Assembly: GCA_903903765.1 (NCBI GenBank)
Contig: CAIVAH010000084.1
Coordinates: 1-20,394 of the forward strand
DNA from: an uncultured Methylococcaceae bacterium
Lineage (GTDB): Bacteria; Pseudomonadota; Gammaproteobacteria; Methylococcales; Methylomonadaceae
Reading direction: 5' to 3'
DNA: 20,394 bases
Below are positions 15,904 to 20,394 of the stretch, piece after piece. A program made the position numbers and the translations under genes. Under the pieces are notes generated by a model. It was given only the letters and a program-made list of their open reading frames with translations, was not told the origin of the DNA and did no database searches. The first letter of the stretch is position 1. Every line of letters starts with the position of its first letter.

Positions 15904-16674
15904 TTATTCGGCAATAAGTAATGATTGGATTTTCTGATTATCTAATATAGCTTTCATATCAAGAGCACGTTTCTTATCTAAAGTGGGTCCAACTCTTAGT
16001 CTATAGAAAGGGCTGTTGTTAGGCCCGTTTACCGTGTCTAGTGTTGCGGGTAGGCCTTGTTTTTTTAGACTTTCTAATAAGGCAACTGCATTTTCTTTTT
16101 TACTAAAGCTACCTGCTTGCAGAGTCCAGCGACTTAGGCTGCTTTTTGGTTTTGTGGGTGTAGGAATAATAACTTCATTTACTACGGGTTTTGGGTTGCT
16201 CTGCACGGGCTTTTTAACGGACTCTTTAGCCGGCGTATTGGTGACAATAGGCTCAAGGTCAGTTGTAATGGGTTTAGTGCTAGGTGTATTAGTTTTAGGT
16301 TCTATAATTCTATTTTGTTCATCAACCATACCCGTATCCAGCGGCATTGATGGGTTGTTAGCCTCTGCTAGTTGTTCGTCTTCAGCGCTTAATTCAGAGG
16401 GAGGTAACGTTTCTGATTCTATCTCAGTTTCTGTATTAGTATTAATAAGTGTTTCAGAAGCTGAATTCGGTGTTTCCAAAACTTGCTGAGCATTGTTAGG
16501 AAGTTTGCTGGCTACTGTCTCTTCTGCATTGGAAGCGGGTGAGGGGATTTCTAGTTCTGTAACGGTTTGACCACTACGATCAATAGGATCATCAAATAAC
16601 ATAGGAATGAATATCGCTGCTAATGCGGTGACTACAACAGCACCAATTAAGCGTTGTTTTAACTCTGGATTCAT
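15904..16674 (-). CDS. dedD: DedD-like SPOR-domain protein
   Basis: A 256-residue bitopic inner-membrane protein. It has a short cytoplasmic N-terminus (KQRLIGA), a membrane helix at about 9-26 ending before FDDP, a low-complexity linker rich in Thr, Pro, Glu and Asn (about 35-178), and a C-terminal SPOR domain (about 181-256) beginning WTLQAGSF. SPOR domains bind peptidoglycan stripped of stem peptides at the division site, so it should localise to the septum like E. coli DedD. The ATG overlaps the folC stop as ATGA. The accD-folC-dedD order is conserved in gammaproteobacteria. The name is given on domain layout and position; sequence in the linker is not conserved in this family. Confidence 0.88.
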   Translation of the reverse strand: MNPELKQRLIGAVVVTALAAIFIPMLFDDPIDRSGQTVTELEIPSPASNAEETVASKLPNNAQQVLETPNSASETLINTNTETEIESETLPPSELSAEDEQLAEANNPSMPLDTGMVDEQNRIIEPKTNTPSTKPITTDLEPIVTNTPAKESVKKPVQSNPKPVVNEVIIPTPTKPKSSLSRWTLQAGSFSKKENAVALLESLKKQGLPATLDTVNGPNNSPFYRLRVGPTLDKKRALDMKAILDNQKIQSLLIAE

Positions 16675-17951
16675 TTTGTTAACTCACTCTTTTTAAATTC
16701 ATTTAAACATTCAGATACTAAAAAAAAGGATCCGAACACAAGTAGTAAATCATCTGCTTGCGACTGACTTCGTGCAGCGTTAAATGCTTCATTAAAATCT
16801 TTGTATCCAAAAGAAACCCTAGACACTGAGCTATTAGAAAATATATTTTTCATGATTGCTTCGGGTACTGTTCTAGGATTGCTCAATGGCGTAAAAAACC
16901 AATCGAAGATAACAGGGTTCATAATTTCGAGTACGCTAGCAATATCTTTGTCTTTCATCATTGAAAAAATAGCGTGTATTTTTTTATTAGGGAAAGTCAT
17001 CGTTAAATATTCAACTAGAGTTTGCACCGCCTCGGGATTATGTCCAACATCTAAAAGCACTGGAATTTTATCATTAATTAGTTGAAAGCGACCGAGTAAA
17101 TGGATATTTTTAATGCCATATCTTATCGATTCATCATCAATCGGTAGTTTTTTAGCTAATAACTCTACCGCTAAAATGGCTGAAGATGCATTTCTGTATT
17201 GATGTTCGCCTTTTAAACCCGGTTCAGGAATGTCATTAACGATGCGATGATTGGATCCCCACTGCCATAGGGCATTTTTTTTCTGATAATCAAAGTCTGT
17301 ATTGATAAGATACAGTTGTGCGCTTTTAGTGTGAGCAATATCAATTAACGATTTTGGCGGGTTAATATCACCAACAATGGCGGGTACGTTTGTTCTAAAA
17401 ATACCTGATTTTTCACGTCCGATGGCTTCCCTGGTGGGGCCTAACCAATCAACATGATCGATACCAATGCTGGTAATTAAGGTGATGTCAGGCTCAACAA
17501 TATTAACCGCATCAAGACGTCCACCTAGACCAACTTCAAGTAATTGAATATCTAAATTAGCATTCTGAAAAATTGTTAGAGCGGCTAAGGTACCAAATTC
17601 GAAGTAACTGAGAGAGGTTTCGTTGCGAACCGCTTCTATTTTTTCGAAGGCTCCACAAATCAGTTCATCCGAAACCGGCGTACCATTTATTTTTATGCGC
17701 TCGTTATATTTTAATATATGCGGTGATGAATAGGTGCCAACTCGATACCCTTGCGCTTTGTAAATGGCTTCAAGATAAGCAATACAAGAGCCTTTGCCGT
17801 TAGTGCCGGCAACGGTTATCGTAATAGGTTTTATTTGGTCTGGATTAAGTGTGCGATAAACTCGGGTAACGCGCTCTAACCCTAAGTCTATCGCAATAGG
17901 ATGGAGGTTTTCCTGCCAATCTAGCCATCCTTTAAGCGTGTCAAAGCGCAT
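16671..17951 (-). CDS. folC: Bifunctional folylpolyglutamate/dihydrofolate synthase
   Basis: FolC joins glutamate to dihydropteroate, giving dihydrofolate, and extends folate polyglutamate tails, using ATP. It is a Mur-ligase-type enzyme of about 426 residues. Counted from the ATG at 17951, the P loop AGTNGKGS is at 48-55, followed by YSSPH at 74-78, the ligase motifs with LLEVGLGGRLDA and GIDHVDWLG in the centre, and LLDVGHNPEA in the C-terminal domain. Two ATG codons are adjacent (17954 and 17951); AGGA upstream is better spaced for the second, though still close. It lies 22 bases after accD and overlaps dedD by ATGA. Confidence 0.95.
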   Translation of the reverse strand: MRFDTLKGWLDWQENLHPIAIDLGLERVTRVYRTLNPDQIKPITITVAGTNGKGSCIAYLEAIYKAQGYRVGTYSSPHILKYNERIKINGTPVSDELICGAFEKIEAVRNETSLSYFEFGTLAALTIFQNANLDIQLLEVGLGGRLDAVNIVEPDITLITSIGIDHVDWLGPTREAIGREKSGIFRTNVPAIVGDINPPKSLIDIAHTKSAQLYLINTDFDYQKKNALWQWGSNHRIVNDIPEPGLKGEHQYRNASSAILAVELLAKKLPIDDESIRYGIKNIHLLGRFQLINDKIPVLLDVGHNPEAVQTLVEYLTMTFPNKKIHAIFSMMKDKDIASVLEIMNPVIFDWFFTPLSNPRTVPEAIMKNIFSNSSVSRVSFGYKDFNEAFNAARSQSQADDLLLVFGSFFLVSECLNEFKKSELTK

Positions 17952-17973
17952 CATTTCCTGAAGTTTTGGACAG

Positions 17974-18912
17974 TTAGGCTTGTGCAGAGCTAGGCTCTGT
18001 GACTAACTGATTCTCAACAGATATTGATGTAGGTGGAAATAAGACATTGTTTTCTAATTTAGCTGCAGTTAATAAGCTTAAGATACTAGCAATTTTATTT
18101 CGTATCTCAGCACGATGGATAATCATATCGATTGCACCGTGTTCTTGTAAAAACTCACTGCGTTGAAAGCCCTCGGGTAGTTTTTCACGCACGGTTTGTT
18201 CGATAACGCGAGGCCCAGCAAAACCGATTAGCGCATTAGGTTCTGCAACATTAATGTCACCTAGCATGGCGAGGCTGGCAGATACACCACCCATAGTGGG
18301 ATCTGTCATAAAAGAGATATAAGGGATACCCGCTTCTGATAACTTAGTTAAGGCGGCACTGGTTTTTGCCATTTGGAATAAAGAAAATAAAGACTCTTGC
18401 ATTCTAGCCCCACCACTTGCAGTGAATACGATAAATGGAATACCTAATTCAAAGCTTTTGTTAACACCGCGGACAAACCGTTCTCCAACTACTGAGCCCA
18501 TAGACCCGCCCATAAAACTAAAGTCGAAAGCGGCAGCAACAATATCAAGACCTTCAATCTTGCCTTGCATCACTACCAGCGCATCGTTTTCTTTAGTTTG
18601 TTTTTGCGCTTGTATGACTCTATCTTTATATTTTTTAGTATCTTTAAACTTAAGAGGATCTACCGGTTTAATATTTTTACCAATTTCTTTACGGCCTTCT
18701 GTATCAAGAAACATATCTAAGCGTGTTCTGGCTGAGATGCGTAAATGATGATCGCATTTTGGGCAGACACTTAGGTTTTTTTCTAATTCATTATTGTAAA
18801 GAATCGCATTGCAACTAGGGCATTTTGTCCACAATCCTTCAGGGACAGTTACTTTTTTAGTAGACCCTTCAGTTCTAATGGTTTTAGGTAATAGTATTTC
18901 AAACCAGCTCAT
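17974..18912 (-). CDS. accD: Acetyl-CoA carboxylase carboxyltransferase subunit beta
   Basis: AccD is the beta half of the carboxyltransferase that moves CO2 from biotin to acetyl-CoA, the first step of fatty acid synthesis; the alpha subunit AccA must be encoded elsewhere. The 312-residue product has the four-cysteine zinc ribbon (Cys31, Cys34, Cys50, Cys53) and the crotonase-like core, with GGAR at 167-170 and GGVSAS at 208-213 building the oxyanion and CoA site. A Ser- and Val-containing tail of about 25 residues is not conserved in the family. AGGAG lies 7 bases before the ATG, the strongest ribosome site in this cluster. It is 27 bases after trpA. Confidence 0.97.
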   Translation of the reverse strand: MSWFEILLPKTIRTEGSTKKVTVPEGLWTKCPSCNAILYNNELEKNLSVCPKCDHHLRISARTRLDMFLDTEGRKEIGKNIKPVDPLKFKDTKKYKDRVIQAQKQTKENDALVVMQGKIEGLDIVAAAFDFSFMGGSMGSVVGERFVRGVNKSFELGIPFIVFTASGGARMQESLFSLFQMAKTSAALTKLSEAGIPYISFMTDPTMGGVSASLAMLGDINVAEPNALIGFAGPRVIEQTVREKLPEGFQRSEFLQEHGAIDMIIHRAEIRNKIASILSLLTAAKLENNVLFPPTSISVENQLVTEPSSAQA

Positions 18913-18939
18913 TGCTTGCTCCTGTGTGCATGATACTTT

Positions 18940-19743
18940 TTAATTATCCAACGCTTTACGAATGGATACTAATAATTCAATTATTTCTTTATGTGCTTGT
19001 TCTGGATCATCAAGGTTGGCCTCAATTTTACTAATTAAAGCACTACCAATAACAACACCATCGCCCGCATTTGCGATAGCCTTAGCAGTTTCAGCATCCT
19101 TTACGCCAAAGCCAACCGCAATGGGTAAGTGAGTGTGGGCTTTAATTTGCGCTACCTTGGTTTCGACATCGGCAATATTTAAATGTCCTGCCCCAGTTAC
19201 ACCCTTTAAAGAAACGTAATAAATATAACCACTGCCCGCAGCGTCCATTTTTTTAACGCGTTCATCAGTACTATTAGGGGCTAAAAGAAAAATGGGGTCG
19301 ATATCGCGGGCTTTTAATAAAGCGCTGCATTCTGAGCCTTCTTCCGGCGGAAGATCAACGGTTAAAACACCATCAATATCAGCACGCTGGGCGGCATTAG
19401 CAAAGTCTTCGTAACCCATTGCTTCGATAGGGTTTAAATAGCCCATTAAAACTACAGGGGTTGTTTGATTAGTTTTCCTAAACTCAATAGCGACTTCTAA
19501 GGTGCGTCTTAAGCTCATTTTATGAGCCAAAGCACGTTCACTGGCGCGTTGAATAACTGGGCCATCTGCCATAGGGTCAGAAAAAGGAATGCCTAATTCA
19601 ATCACATCAACACCAGCCTCAACCATAGCATGCATTAACGGTACGGTAAAATTAGGTCTTGGATCACCCGCGGTGACAAAAGGAATTAAGGCTTTGCGAC
19701 CTGTTTTGGCAAGTTCTTCAAATGTACTAGCTAAGCGACTCAT
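18940..19743 (-). CDS. trpA: Tryptophan synthase alpha subunit
   Basis: TrpA cleaves indole-3-glycerol phosphate to indole and glyceraldehyde 3-phosphate and channels the indole to TrpB. The 267-residue TIM barrel carries the two catalytic acids at their canonical positions, Glu49 ([11 protein letters not shown]) and Asp60 (MADGP), and the phosphate-binding loops GVTGAG and GFGVKD. Its ATG overlaps the trpB stop as ATGA, with GAAGG inside the end of trpB serving as ribosome site; equal production of the two subunits of the alpha2-beta2 complex is likely the purpose. Confidence 0.97.
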   Translation of the reverse strand: MSRLASTFEELAKTGRKALIPFVTAGDPRPNFTVPLMHAMVEAGVDVIELGIPFSDPMADGPVIQRASERALAHKMSLRRTLEVAIEFRKTNQTTPVVLMGYLNPIEAMGYEDFANAAQRADIDGVLTVDLPPEEGSECSALLKARDIDPIFLLAPNSTDERVKKMDAAGSGYIYYVSLKGVTGAGHLNIADVETKVAQIKAHTHLPIAVGFGVKDAETAKAIANAGDGVVIGSALISKIEANLDDPEQAHKEIIELLVSIRKALDN

Positions 19744-20393
19744 AGTTCAATACCTTCACGTTTTGCCATGGTTTGCATATCTTTATCGCCACGACCAGAT
19801 AAATTAATAATCAACGTTTCATCTTTACGCATTGTGGGGGCTAACTTCATAGCATAAGCCATCGCATGACTAGATTCCAACGCAGGAATAATGCCTTCCA
19901 TACGCGTTAAGGCATAAAAACCTTCTAAGGCTTCAGTATCAGTTATGTTTACATAAGTAGCACGGCCAGTATCTTTTAACCAAGCATGTTCTGGCCCCAC
20001 CCCAGGATAATCTAAGCCAGCAGAAATGGAATGCGTTTCAATAATTTCGCCATCATCATCACACATTAAATAGGTGCGATTACCATGTAACACACCTGGG
20101 CGACCCGCACATAAAGGCGCAGAATGGCGACCCGTAGCCACACCATCACCGGCTGCTTCAACACCGTACATTTTTACCGAATCATCATCTATAAAAGGAT
20201 AGAATAAACCGATTGCATTAGAACCACCGCCAACACAAGCTACTAAAGCATCCGGTAAACGGCCAGTTGCTTCAAGACACTGTTCTTTAGTTTCTCTGCC
20301 AATAATAGACTGAAAATCTCTAACCATAGCAGGGTAGGGGTGTGGGCCTGCTACCGTACCAATAATATAAAAAGTGTTATCAACATTGGTTAC
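19740..20393 (-). CDS. trpB: Tryptophan synthase beta subunit (5' part outside the window)
   Basis: The reading frame runs open to the right edge, so the N-terminal part (about half of a usual 400-residue chain, including the PLP lysine) is outside; 217 residues are visible. They begin inside the conserved segment [20 protein letters not shown] and include the phosphate-binding loop GGGSNAIG and the C-terminal [10 protein letters not shown] whose Ser contacts the PLP pyridine ring. The protein makes tryptophan from indole and serine. A Met at 20327 lies within the conserved core and is not the start. The order trpB, trpA, accD is that of many gammaproteobacteria and a trpF gene may lie beyond the edge. 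Confidence 0.96.
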   Translation of the reverse strand, partial: VTNVDNTFYIIGTVAGPHPYPAMVRDFQSIIGRETKEQCLEATGRLPDALVACVGGGSNAIGLFYPFIDDDSVKMYGVEAAGDGVATGRHSAPLCAGRPGVLHGNRTYLMCDDDGEIIETHSISAGLDYPGVGPEHAWLKDTGRATYVNITDTEALEGFYALTRMEGIIPALESSHAMAYAMKLAPTMRKDETLIINLSGRGDKDMQTMAKREGIEL

Positions 20394-20394
20394 C

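Noticed and set aside
16016..16489. Long open frame antisense to dedD, and a similar one antisense to the DUF484 gene at 4702-5103
   Set aside because: Both mirror well-supported genes; their products are low-complexity or unlike any family, and no ribosome site precedes them.

Overview
The window is an ordinary, densely packed stretch of chromosome from a low-GC gammaproteobacterium (around 40% GC by eye, not counted). The evidence is gene order: lptM-lysA-dapF-DUF484-xerC and trpB-trpA-accD-folC-dedD-purF-metZ are arrangements known from Pseudomonas-like gammaproteobacteria, and rdgC, DarP/YjgA and an OprI/Lpp-type alanine-zipper lipoprotein also fit. The AT-rich bases and the DUF2333/DUF4389 pair would suit a marine Thiotrichales/Piscirickettsiaceae-like organism (Methylophaga or Cycloclasticus type), but that is inference. 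No mobile element, CRISPR array, rRNA, tRNA or pseudogene was found, and no gene-free stretch exceeds 300 bases.

Left end (1-3600): the 3' part of a murein-lipoprotein-like gene (+) ends in a strong bidirectional terminator that also touches the rdgC stop codon (-). rdgC is divergent from a DarP/YjgA ribosome-maturation gene (+) with an unusual acidic tail. That gene converges on a two-gene membrane pair of unknown function (DUF2333, then DUF4389; -).

Cell-wall/lysine operon (3668-7549, -): lptM, lysA, dapF, a DUF484 gene and xerC, with TAATG, ATGA and 11-bp overlaps. LptM serves LPS-transporter assembly. DapF makes meso-diaminopimelate, which is used for peptidoglycan or decarboxylated to lysine by LysA. 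XerC resolves chromosome dimers. lptM is only 52 codons long. Divergent from it is a single-gene pterin-carbinolamine dehydratase (7692-8075, +).

Signalling module (8100-12022, -): a membrane-anchored TPR protein, a two-transmembrane histidine kinase and an NtrC-class sigma-54 response regulator lie in one likely transcript. Signal and targets are unknown. This is the least explained part of the window.

Biosynthetic cluster (12208-20393, -): trpB (cut by the window end), trpA, accD, folC, dedD, purF, metZ and a PfkB sugar kinase, several overlapping. It joins tryptophan, malonyl-CoA, folate, purine and methionine synthesis to a SPOR cell-division protein. cvpA, usually between dedD and purF, is missing. 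I saw no clearly novel system. The most useful leads are the TPR/kinase/regulator module, the acidic DarP tail, the long Lpp-like zipper, the DUF2333/DUF4389 pair, the absence of cvpA and a few inverted repeats near gene ends and starts.
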